This document shows positions 1-7,056 of a stretch of 64,000 nucleotides of DNA, in pieces. The notes beneath the pieces are model-generated. The model was not told the origin of the DNA. It saw only the letters and a program-made list of their open reading frames with translations, and did not search any database. Position 1 is the stretch's first letter, and each line of letters opens with the position of its first letter. The position numbers were made by a program, and so were the translations under genes. This DNA is from Salinilacustrithrix sp034522155 (GTDB lineage Bacteria; Actinomycetota; Acidimicrobiia; Acidimicrobiales; Salinilacustritrichaceae): contig JAXHLP010000001.1 in assembly GCA_034522155.1 (NCBI GenBank), positions 186,001 through 250,000 on the forward strand, in the 5' to 3' direction.

Positions 1-918
1 GGCCTCGATGTGCTCACGGCGTGGACTGTCGACCACGATCCGGGCGACGGCGGCGTCGACGGCCTCGCGGAGGTCGTCGTCCCAGCAGATGAGCCAGGCC
101 AGTCCGTCGGGACCGTGCTCGGCCTGGAGCACGACGTCGATGGCCACGTCGTCGACCACGGCGCTGGCGTCGGCGACGACCACCACCTCGGACGGGCCCG
201 CGAAGCTCGACGGCACACCCACGAGGCCACTGGTGGCGACCTCGCGCTTGGCCTGAGCGACACGGGCGCTGCCGGGACCCACGATCACGTCGACCGGACG
301 GATCGACTCGGTGCCGTGGGCGAGGGCGGCGACGGCCGCGGGCCCGGCCACACGGACGACCTCGTCGACCCCGGCGATGGCCGCGGCGGCGAGGATGCCG
401 TCGTCGACGCGGCCGTCGGGGCCCGGTGCGGTGCACAGCACCGTCTCGGGCACATCGGCAACCTTGGCGGGCACGGCGGTCATCAGGGCGGTCGAGAGCA
501 GCGGGGCCAGCGCCGAGGGCACGTAGAGACCGGCGCGGTCGACGGGACGGCGCAGCTCGCGGACGACCAAGCCGTCGCGCTCGTAGCGGGCCGCGTCGTG
601 GAGCTGGGCCTGGTGGTAGGCGGTGATGTTGGCGTGCGCCGTCTCCAACGCCGAACGGAGCTCGGCCGGGATCCGGCCCGGAGCGCCGGCCACGTCGTCG
701 GGGTCGACGAGGATGTCGTCGATCTCGACGTCGTCGAAACGGGCGGTCAGCTCCCGGAGGGCCGCGTCGCCGTCGATGCGGACCCGCTCGATGACCTCGC
801 GGACCTGCTCGATGGGCGGCTCCTCGGCCGCCTTGGGCCGGGGCAGCAGCGTTCGCAACGCCCGCGGGTCCGACGTGTCGGTGCCGCGGAGATCCAGCGT
901 CGTCAGGGGGCCACTCAC
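1..918 (-). CDS. hisD: Histidinol dehydrogenase, N-terminal part (runs off left edge)
   Basis: HisD oxidises L-histidinol to L-histidine in two NAD-dependent steps, the last reactions of histidine synthesis, in the cytosol. The window holds the first 306 codons of a protein that is normally about 430 residues. Visible family motifs include GLYVP near residue 147, VIVGPG, AGPSEV and LQAEHG at residues 264-269, whose Gln and His correspond to zinc ligands of the family. The part with the catalytic Glu/His pair lies outside the window. I chose the GTG at 918 because a TAGCCT -10 box ends 7 bases upstream, which fits a leaderless mRNA. Other his genes would lie to the left, which cannot be seen. 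Identity is secure. Confidence 0.93.
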   Translation of the reverse strand, partial: MSGPLTTLDLRGTDTSDPRALRTLLPRPKAAEEPPIEQVREVIERVRIDGDAALRELTARFDDVEIDDILVDPDDVAGAPGRIPAELRSALETAHANITAYHQAQLHDAARYERDGLVVRELRRPVDRAGLYVPSALAPLLSTALMTAVPAKVADVPETVLCTAPGPDGRVDDGILAAAAIAGVDEVVRVAGPAAVAALAHGTESIRPVDVIVGPGSARVAQAKREVATSGLVGVPSSFAGPSEVVVVADASAVVDDVAIDVVLQAEHGPDGLAWLICWDDDLREAVDAAVARIVVDSPRREHIEA

Positions 919-925
919 CGGGCGG

Positions 926-931
926 AGGCTA
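926..931 (-). promoter_or_regulatory. hisD -10 box (TAGCCT), leaderless type
   Basis: TAGCCT read on the minus strand, separated by 7 bases from the GTG start of hisD. This spacing would place the mRNA 5' end at or next to the start codon. No Shine-Dalgarno sequence is present. Confidence 0.55.
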
Positions 932-971
932 CCGGGGCGTGGGACCGCCCCGAAGCAGGTAGAAGTGAAGC

Positions 972-1163
972 GTGGCCAGCAACGACGGACCCGAGCTCTC
1001 CTCCATCCACGACAGCCTCGAGGACCTGGCCCGCCGCGTGGTGGACATCGCTGAACGGCGCGACACCGACCCCGAGGATCAGCTGTCCAACGGCCTCTTC
1101 GAGGTCGACCGCTCGCTGCGCAACGCCATTCGCCAACTGGACCGGGTCCGGAACAAGCTCTGA
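972..1163 (+). CDS. Small conserved-looking helical protein, function unknown
   Basis: A 63-residue acidic protein starting with GTG. It reads as one or two amphipathic helices (residues about 10-60) with heptad-like Leu/Ile/Val spacing, for example DSLEDLARRVVDIAE and EVDRSLRNAIRQLDRVRNKL. There is no signal peptide, membrane segment or cysteine. Codon use is strongly GC3-biased like its neighbours, which supports real coding. A TAGAAG hexamer six bases before the start is a weak leaderless -10. It sits divergent to hisD and is followed by three tandem hairpins. I do not recognise a family; a small coiled-coil or DNA-associated protein is possible but unproven. Confidence 0.6.
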   Translation: MASNDGPELSSIHDSLEDLARRVVDIAERRDTDPEDQLSNGLFEVDRSLRNAIRQLDRVRNKL

Positions 1164-1273
1164 GCCACTCGTCGGCCCTGACGGGTCTCCTCGCTTCGAG
1201 CGTTGTTCGCCTGGGGCTCACAACGTCTCCTGGCGCCAACCACGGACTGGTCGCCGTTCCGAGCGCGCCGCGC

Positions 1274-1376
1274 GCACGGGTGCGACCGCTGGCCGCACCC
1301 GTGCTGACGCGGCGATGGCGCCCGGGTGGGTGGGCGCCATCGCGGGTGTCGTCGAGCGGCGGATCTCGACGACACC
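1274..1376. repeat. Three tandem perfect hairpins in a convergent intergenic region
   Basis: Three unrelated perfect inverted repeats follow each other: arms 1274-1284 and 1294-1304 (11 bp, 9-nt loop), 1312-1323 and 1332-1343 (12 bp, 8-nt loop), and 1345-1356 and 1365-1376 (12 bp, 8-nt loop). A fourth, shorter one (ATCGCT/AGCGAT) lies at 1419-1436. The region separates two convergent genes, so a bidirectional terminator is the simplest reading, but three strong stems in a row is more than a terminator needs. No U-tract follows any stem. Confidence 0.8.
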
Positions 1377-1446
1377 GTCAGTCACAGGTGGCGGGAACCT
1401 GGACTGCTGCAAACCAGTATCGCTGATGAAAGCGATCGTTGCACGG

Positions 1447-2181
1447 TCAGCGGGAGGATTTTTCCCGGTGCGGGGATGTCGGCAGGCCATCGAGACCGAA
1501 CGACGGGCAGAACCAGGCCAGGGAGCAGTCGTCGCAGGCGGGACGCCGAGCGGTACACACCCGCCGGCCATGGAGGATCAGGCGGAGACTGAGCAGGCCC
1601 CGCTCGCGGGCCGGGACCATCGGGCCGAGCTCGTGCTCGACCTTGACCGGGTCGGTCTCCTCGGTGAGGCCGAGCCGGAGGGCCAGCCGCCCGACGTGGG
1701 TGTCGACGGGCAACCCGGGCTCGTCGAGCGCGACCGAGCGGATCACGTTGCCGGTCTTGCGCCCGACGCCGGGGAGCTCGACGAGATCGGCGAGCCGACG
1801 GGGCACCTCGCCGCCGTGCACGTCGAGAAGACGACGGGCCATGCCCTGGAGGCTCTTGGCCTTCTGGCGGAAGAACCCGGTCCCGTGGATGACCTCCTCG
1901 AGCTCGGCGGTGTCGCTGCCGGCGAGCGCCTCGGGGTCGGGCCAGCGCCGGAACACCTCTGGCGTGGTCAGGTTCACCCGCTCGTCGGTGCACTGCGCCG
2001 ACAGGATCGTGGCGACGAGCAGCTCGAACGGATTGCGGTGGTCGAGCTCGCACAGCTCCTCCGCCGTGCCCGGGTAGGCCTCGGCGAGGAGCTCGTGGGC
2101 AACCCGCCCCCGCCCGGACGGGGTCCGGGGCCGGCGTCGTCCGGGCGGTGGATCGGGGTTCGGGAGCCGGGATCGGGGCAC
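1447..2181 (-). CDS. nth: Endonuclease III (DNA glycosylase/AP lyase)
   Basis: Base-excision repair enzyme that removes oxidised pyrimidines and cleaves the abasic site. The 244-residue protein has the helix-hairpin-helix LPGVGRKTGNV (about 136-146) with the catalytic Lys142, the catalytic Asp160 in VDTHVGR, and a C-terminal four-cysteine iron-sulfur cluster C209-X6-C216-X2-C219-X5-C225, the canonical spacing. The first 25 residues are a Pro/Arg-rich extension beyond the usual start. The GTG at 2181 is supported by a TACGGT -10 box ending 8 bases upstream. It is transcribed divergently from mshD, with the two -10 boxes only 8 bases apart. Confidence 0.95.
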   Translation of the reverse strand: MPRSRLPNPDPPPGRRRPRTPSGRGRVAHELLAEAYPGTAEELCELDHRNPFELLVATILSAQCTDERVNLTTPEVFRRWPDPEALAGSDTAELEEVIHGTGFFRQKAKSLQGMARRLLDVHGGEVPRRLADLVELPGVGRKTGNVIRSVALDEPGLPVDTHVGRLALRLGLTEETDPVKVEHELGPMVPARERGLLSLRLILHGRRVCTARRPACDDCSLAWFCPSFGLDGLPTSPHREKSSR

Positions 2182-2189
2182 GGGTTCGA

Positions 2190-2209
2190 ACCGTAACGCT
2201 CGGTAGCCT
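2190..2209. promoter_or_regulatory. Back-to-back -10 boxes for nth (minus) and mshD (plus)
   Basis: TACGGT on the minus strand (2190-2195) lies 8 bases from the nth start. TAGCCT on the plus strand (2204-2209) lies 10 bases from the mshD start. The divergent promoters share one short region, so the two polymerases should compete. Both mRNAs would be nearly or fully leaderless. Confidence 0.55.
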
Positions 2210-2219
2210 TCGTCGGGCG

Positions 2220-3146
2220 ATGGCCGAGCTCGAGATCACCCGCCAGCTCGACGACACCCACGTGGCCCAGATCGAGGGGCTGATCGAACGGGTCGTCGCC
2301 GTCGACGGCCGTCAGCCGATCGACGAGCACCGCTGGATCGACGCCGCCGACGGTGGCCGGGCCGACGTCGCCGCGCTGATCCTGCGGGAGCCCGGCGACG
2401 AGGCCCCGATCGCGTACGCCCAGGTGACCCGGGGCGAGCGATCGTGGGCCATCGACCTCGTCGTCGACCCGGACCGCCGCGCTGACACCGAGCCGCTCGC
2501 CTCCCGGCTCCTCGACGACGCGACGGCGCTGATCCGCGCCGACGGCGGCGGCCACGTCCATCTCTGGGTCGCCGAACCGACGCCGGCCCATGACCGCGCC
2601 GCGGCCGACGCCGGCTTCGCTCCCGGGCGCGACCTCTGGCAGATGCGCGTGCCGCTTCCGCTCGCCGACACCACCGACCTGGTCACCCGGTCGTTCGTGC
2701 CCGGCACCGACGAGCAGGCCTGGCTCGAGGTCAACAACGCGGCGTTCGACTGGCACCCGGAGCAGGGCGGCTGGACCCTCGACGACCTGCGGAACCGCCA
2801 GAAGGAACCGTGGTTCGACCCCGAAGGCTTTCTCGTCCACGAGCGAGACGGCCGCATGGCCGGCTTCTGCTGGACGAAGGTCCACCCCGCCGTGGGCGAC
2901 GAGCCGGCACTCGGCGAGATCTACGTGATCGCCGCTCATCCCGATTTCCACGGGCTCGGCCTCGGCCGGGCGCTCACCGTCGCCGGACTCACCCACCTGG
3001 CCCGCACCGTCGATGTCGGGATGCTCTACGTCGACGCCGACAACGAGCCGGCCGTGGGCCTGTACCGCGACCTGGGTTTCGAGGTCCACCACACCACACG
3101 CGCCTACGTCGGCGACCTGTCCACCTCCTCAGCGGTGGGGGCCTGA
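2220..3146 (+). CDS. mshD: Mycothiol synthase (double GNAT acetyltransferase)
   Basis: MshD acetylates Cys-GlcN-Ins with acetyl-CoA in the last step of mycothiol synthesis, the main low-mass thiol of actinobacteria. The 308-residue protein has two GNAT-like halves. The C-terminal half carries the active pattern: FCWTKVH, then GEIYVIAAHP, the acetyl-CoA loop HGLGLGRAL, and LYVDADNEPAVGLYRDLGF, which closely resembles known MshD proteins. The N-terminal half is degenerate, as is usual. I chose the ATG at 2220 over an upstream in-frame start because it follows the TAGCCT box and opens with typical MAELEIT sequence. rlmN starts 3 bases after its stop, so the two are probably co-transcribed. Confidence 0.9.
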   Translation: MAELEITRQLDDTHVAQIEGLIERVVAVDGRQPIDEHRWIDAADGGRADVAALILREPGDEAPIAYAQVTRGERSWAIDLVVDPDRRADTEPLASRLLDDATALIRADGGGHVHLWVAEPTPAHDRAAADAGFAPGRDLWQMRVPLPLADTTDLVTRSFVPGTDEQAWLEVNNAAFDWHPEQGGWTLDDLRNRQKEPWFDPEGFLVHERDGRMAGFCWTKVHPAVGDEPALGEIYVIAAHPDFHGLGLGRALTVAGLTHLARTVDVGMLYVDADNEPAVGLYRDLGFEVHHTTRAYVGDLSTSSAVGA

Positions 3147-3149
3147 GCG

Positions 3150-4214
3150 GTGTCGACCCGCACCGCGCCCACGCGCTACGACCTCGACCGAGAGGCGTTC
3201 GCCACGCTCCTCGACGGCGAGCCCCGCTACCGCGTCGACCAGGTGTGGGACGGGCTCTACACCCGGTTCGCCGATCCGGACGAGATCACGAACCTGCCGA
3301 AGTCCCTTCGGGCGCGACTCGACGAACAACTCCCTCCCGCGCTCGAGCAGGCGGCCGAGTCGGTGTCCGACGGCGGCGACACGGTGAAGTGGTTGTGGCG
3401 TCTCCACGACGGCCATGCCGTGGAGACGGTGCTGATGCACTACCCCGACCGCTCGACCGTGTGTGTGAGCAGCCAGGCAGGCTGTGCGATGGGCTGCAGC
3501 TTCTGCGCCACCGGCCAGGCCGGATTCGACCGCCACCTCACCGTCGGCGAGATCGTCGAGCAGGTCGTCGTCGCCGCCCGGGTCGCCCGCCCACGACGCC
3601 TGTCGAACGTGGTCTTCATGGGCATGGGTGAGCCCCTCGCCAACTACGACGCCGTGTGGGCCGCGGTCGAGCGGATCCACGGCGCCATCGGCCTGTCGGC
3701 CCGCCACCTCACGGTGTCGACGGTCGGCGTCGTGCCCGGCATCGAACGCCTGACGGTCGAGGCGCTGCCGGTGAACCTCGCCGTCTCCCTCCACGCCGCC
3801 AACGACACCCTCCGCGACGAGCTCGTCCCGCTGAACCGGACCTATCCGATCGAGCGTCTGCTCGGGGCGTGCGCCGACTACGTCGACACCACCCACCGGC
3901 GGCTGTCGTTCGAGTGGGCGATGATCGACGGCGTCAACGACTCGTCCCGCGACGTGAGCCAGCTCGCCGACGCGGCCCGCACCGTGCGGGCCCACGTGAA
4001 CCTCATCCCGCTGAACCCCACGCCCGGCTACGCGGTGCGGGGCTCACCGCCCGACCGGGTGCAGACCTTCCGCGACGAGCTCGCCGACGCGGGCATCAAC
4101 GCGACCATCCGTCAGAACCGCGGCACCGAGATCGACGCGGCGTGCGGCCAGCTGCGCGCCGGCCACGAGGCCGTCCCGGTCAACGGACCCCGCCGGCGAG
4201 CGCGCCGGCCCTGA
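3150..4214 (+). CDS. rlmN: Dual-specificity rRNA/tRNA adenine-C2 methyltransferase RlmN
   Basis: Radical-SAM enzyme that methylates C2 of A2503 in 23S rRNA and of A37 in some tRNAs. The 354-residue product has the radical-SAM motif C112-X3-C116-X2-C119 in CAMGCSFCATG, a GEIVEQV segment, the GMGEPLANYDAV SAM-binding region, and the second catalytic cysteine near residue 332 in EIDAACGQL. Length matches the family. The GTG start lies 3 bases after mshD. The 3' end overlaps the end of the opposite-strand nucleotidyltransferase gene by 35 bases. Confidence 0.96.
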   Translation: MSTRTAPTRYDLDREAFATLLDGEPRYRVDQVWDGLYTRFADPDEITNLPKSLRARLDEQLPPALEQAAESVSDGGDTVKWLWRLHDGHAVETVLMHYPDRSTVCVSSQAGCAMGCSFCATGQAGFDRHLTVGEIVEQVVVAARVARPRRLSNVVFMGMGEPLANYDAVWAAVERIHGAIGLSARHLTVSTVGVVPGIERLTVEALPVNLAVSLHAANDTLRDELVPLNRTYPIERLLGACADYVDTTHRRLSFEWAMIDGVNDSSRDVSQLADAARTVRAHVNLIPLNPTPGYAVRGSPPDRVQTFRDELADAGINATIRQNRGTEIDAACGQLRAGHEAVPVNGPRRRARRP

Positions 4215-4974
4215 ACTCTCCGCGGCGCACGAGCACGGTCCGGCCGGAGTCGGTCCGGATCGCCCGGGTCAGCTGCTCGCCGCGCTCTACCGTCGCGCCG
4301 TCCCAGACCACGCAGTCCTCGATCTCGCCTTCCACCACGGCATCGGCCCCGACGACCGATCCGCCGGCGGCCTCGAGGTTGGCCCGGAGGTAGTCGGCCG
4401 GATCGGCACAGTCGACGAACGATCCCAGGTGCGCCACGGTGTCGACCCGCCCGTCGGCGAGCGCAGTGCGCCAGGACACCTCCCACAGCCCGCTGGGCGT
4501 GGCATCCAGGGTGGCGACGTCGGACCAGGGCATGAGCGCGCCGGCGATGGGCGCGCTCGAGCCGAACGTTCCCTCGCCGGCCACCAGGATCCGGATCGAC
4601 TTCCCGTCCCACCCCTCGAGCAGGGCATCGAGGCCGCCCGGACACCACGTGTCGCCGTTGACGACGACCGTGGCCCGACCGTCGATCCAGTCGCGGAGCG
4701 CGCCGAGCGCCCCGGCGGTACCGAGCCGCGCACCCCGCTCGACGCTGATCACGACATCGGGGTGGGTGGTCTCGAGGTGGGCGTGGAGCAGGTCCTGCGT
4801 CGCGTGCGTGTTGACCGCGACGAGGTCGGTCACCGTCCGCAGCCGGTCGACGGCGTGGTCGATCAGGGGGACGTTGTCGACCGGGCACAGGACCTTGGGC
4901 CGGTCGATGCTCAAGGGGCGCATGCGGGTGCCCGATCCGGCGCCGAGCGCGACGCCTGCGAGACTGTCAGCCAT
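4180..4974 (-). CDS. Sugar-1-phosphate nucleotidyltransferase (NDP-sugar pyrophosphorylase type)
   Basis: Likely joins a sugar 1-phosphate to an NTP to give an NDP-sugar. The N-terminal signature GAGSGTRMRPLS followed by RPKVLCPVDNVPLIDH is the nucleotide-binding loop of the mannose-1-phosphate guanylyltransferase/glucose-1-phosphate thymidylyltransferase fold; NGDTW is the metal-binding region. The C-terminal ~60 residues (SVVGADAVVEGEIEDCVVWDGATV) read as a short left-handed beta-helix. About 264 residues, shorter than full guanylyltransferases. The ATG at 4974 overlaps the ATG of the divergent gene within one CCATGG. A TTG at 4995 would add seven residues. The exact sugar cannot be told. 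Confidence 0.8.
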   Translation of the reverse strand: MADSLAGVALGAGSGTRMRPLSIDRPKVLCPVDNVPLIDHAVDRLRTVTDLVAVNTHATQDLLHAHLETTHPDVVISVERGARLGTAGALGALRDWIDGRATVVVNGDTWCPGGLDALLEGWDGKSIRILVAGEGTFGSSAPIAGALMPWSDVATLDATPSGLWEVSWRTALADGRVDTVAHLGSFVDCADPADYLRANLEAAGGSVVGADAVVEGEIEDCVVWDGATVERGEQLTRAIRTDSGRTVLVRRGEFRAGALAGGVR

Positions 4975-5302
4975 GGAGACCCGTCGTTGGATCAATCACT
5001 CACTGCCCCAGACGCTCGGCAACGCGGTGCTCCTGTTGTACATCAGCGCGGTGTTCGACGCATTGTTCCTCGGCCCGCTCGGCTTGCTCCTGGCGCTCGT
5101 CAAGGTCGGTGCAGGCTACGGCATCGCGAACGAGATGAAGCTGGGCTACCAGGTCGGGGTCGGCGTTGCCGGGTTCGTGCTCCTGGCGAGCTTGTCGGGA
5201 ATCCTCCCGGCCGGAATCCTGAGCCTGCTCTTCGACATCATCCTCCTCGTCCTGCTCCTCCATCCCAGCAGTCGGGAGCACCAGCGCATCTGGTTCAACT
5301 GA
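4973..5302 (+). CDS. Small membrane protein with three to four hydrophobic segments
   Basis: A 109-residue protein of unknown function beginning METRRWINHSLPQTL. It has hydrophobic stretches at about residues 18-45, 62-78 and 78-92 and ends in a short charged tail HPSSREHQRIWFN. The Trp-Ile-Asn-His-Ser-x-Pro-Gln start looks like a conserved motif rather than a signal peptide, since hydrophobic helices follow it directly. A weak GAGACT hexamer lies seven bases before the ATG. The start codon overlaps that of the divergent gene. Use of GTG at 5029 would remove the N-terminal motif and is less likely. Confidence 0.7.
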   Translation: METRRWINHSLPQTLGNAVLLLYISAVFDALFLGPLGLLLALVKVGAGYGIANEMKLGYQVGVGVAGFVLLASLSGILPAGILSLLFDIILLVLLLHPSSREHQRIWFN

Positions 5303-5354
5303 GGATCGGCGCAGAACCGGGCGGGTCGAATTGGTTCCGTTCCGCCTCCCACCC

Positions 5355-5360
5355 ATAGCG
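5355..5360 (+). promoter_or_regulatory. -10 box of the acyl-CoA synthetase gene (TAGCGT)
   Basis: TAGCGT with a TTGGTT hexamer 19 bases upstream. The start codon is 38 bases downstream and is preceded by GGGGGAA, a Shine-Dalgarno-like sequence, so this mRNA would have a leader. Confidence 0.4.
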
Positions 5361-5398
5361 TCCCGGCAACGGCCACACACCAGGGGGAATCGACGACC

Positions 5399-7027
5399 GT
5401 GGACTTCAATCTCGCCGACGTGTTCGAGAACGTCGCCGATGCCGTGCCCGACAACGAGGCCATCGTCTGGCGCGACCAGCGCATCACCTACGCGCAGCTC
5501 GAGGAGCGGGCCAACCGGCTCGCCAACGTCCTGATCGATGCCGGACACGGCGCGCACTCGACCCGCGAGGGCCTCGGTGGCCACGAAACGCACCAGGACC
5601 ACGTCGCGATCTACCTCTACAACGGCAACGAGTACCTCGAGACCATGCTCGCCGGGTTCAAGGCCCGGGTCGCCCCGTTCAACGTCAACTACCGGTACGT
5701 GGAGGAGGAGCTGCGGTACCTACTCGACAACTGCCGGGCGAGCGCCATCGTCTTCGACGGACGCTTCGCCGAGACCCTCGCCGGGGCCCTCCCCGACCTG
5801 CCGCAGCTGAAGACGCTCATCCAGGTGGGCGACGGTCCCCTCGTCGACGGCGCGATCGCCTACGAGGACGCGCTGGCGGCGGCCTCGCCCGGCCGACCCA
5901 CGATCGAACGCTCGCCCGACGACCTGTACATCCTGTGCACCGGCGGCACGACCGGGATGCCCAAGGGGGTCCTGTGGCGCCAGGCCGACATCTACATGGG
6001 AGCGCTCGGCGGCCGCGACATCATCACCGGCGTCGAGCGGGAGACGCTCGACGCGGCAGGTCAGGCTGCCATCGACAGCGGTGGCGCCACGATGTTGCCC
6101 GCACCGCCGTTCATGCACGGCGCGGCGCACTGGATGGCGTTCAACGCCCTCAACTCGGGCAACACGATCGCGATCCAGGACGAGGTCACGCGCCTCGTCC
6201 CGTCCGACATCTGGTCGGTCGTCGAGCGCGAGGGCGTCAACATCCTCCTGCTGGTCGGCGACGCCTTCGCGCGGCCGCTCGTGGAGGAGCTCGAATCGGG
6301 CAGCTACGACGCTTCGTCCCTGCTGGCCATCACCTCCGGCGGTGCGCCGCTGAACTCCACGCTCAAGGACCGCTTCCTGGCCTGCCTCCCGTCGGCGATG
6401 GTGATGGATGCCGTGGGCGCCTCCGAGACCGGTTCGCAGATGAGCCACGTGTCCGCCGCCGGCGCCAAGGCCTCGACCGGGACGTTCACCCCCGGGCCGG
6501 GCGCCGTCGTGGTGTCCGCGGAGATGGACGAGGTGCTCGAGCCCGGCCACGACGGGCAGGGGTGGCTCGCCCAGAAGGGCCGCGTGCCCCTCGGCTACCT
6601 CGGCGACGCCGACAAGACCGCGCGCACCTTCCCGGTGATCGACGGGGTCCGCTACGCGGTGCCGGGCGACCGGGCCATCCTCAACGCCGAGGGCGAGATC
6701 GAGCTCTTCGGACGAGACTCGGTGACCATCAACTCGGGCGGCGAGAAGATCTTCGCCGAGGAGGTCGAGCAGGCGCTCGCCCACCATCCCGACGTGTTCG
6801 ACGTGGTCGTCGCCGGCCGACCCTCGGAGAAGTGGGGCAACGAAGTCGTGGCCATCGTCCAGTGCGCCGAGGGGGTCGACCCCGACGAGGAGTCGCTCCT
6901 CGCGGAGGCCGCCACCCACATCGCCCGCTACAAGCTGCCCAAGGACTTCGTGTTCGTCGACTCGATCGTCCGCTCGCCGGCCGGCAAGGCCGACTACCGC
7001 TGGGCCAAGGAGCAGGCCGCCGGCTGA
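5399..7027 (+). CDS. Long-chain or steroid-side-chain acyl-CoA synthetase (FadD19-like)
   Basis: ATP-dependent ligase that activates a carboxylic acid as acyl-AMP and transfers it to CoA. The 542-residue protein shows the AMP-binding motif LCTGGTTGMPKGVLWRQ (about 180-196), the GYLGDADKTARTF region, the FGRDSVTINSGGEKIF hinge motif (about 440-455), and the C-terminal SPAGKADYRWAKE with the catalytic Lys. The segment NVNYRYVEEELRYLLDN and the MWRQ-like sequence after the P-loop resemble actinobacterial FadD19/FadD17, enzymes used on cholesterol side chains, but substrate is inference. The GTG start has a GGGGGAA Shine-Dalgarno-like sequence. It precedes a convergent protease gene. Confidence 0.88.
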   Translation: MDFNLADVFENVADAVPDNEAIVWRDQRITYAQLEERANRLANVLIDAGHGAHSTREGLGGHETHQDHVAIYLYNGNEYLETMLAGFKARVAPFNVNYRYVEEELRYLLDNCRASAIVFDGRFAETLAGALPDLPQLKTLIQVGDGPLVDGAIAYEDALAAASPGRPTIERSPDDLYILCTGGTTGMPKGVLWRQADIYMGALGGRDIITGVERETLDAAGQAAIDSGGATMLPAPPFMHGAAHWMAFNALNSGNTIAIQDEVTRLVPSDIWSVVEREGVNILLLVGDAFARPLVEELESGSYDASSLLAITSGGAPLNSTLKDRFLACLPSAMVMDAVGASETGSQMSHVSAAGAKASTGTFTPGPGAVVVSAEMDEVLEPGHDGQGWLAQKGRVPLGYLGDADKTARTFPVIDGVRYAVPGDRAILNAEGEIELFGRDSVTINSGGEKIFAEEVEQALAHHPDVFDVVVAGRPSEKWGNEVVAIVQCAEGVDPDEESLLAEAATHIARYKLPKDFVFVDSIVRSPAGKADYRWAKEQAAG

Positions 7028-7056
7028 TCGGACCGCGCTCACCACGCCGCGCGCCC

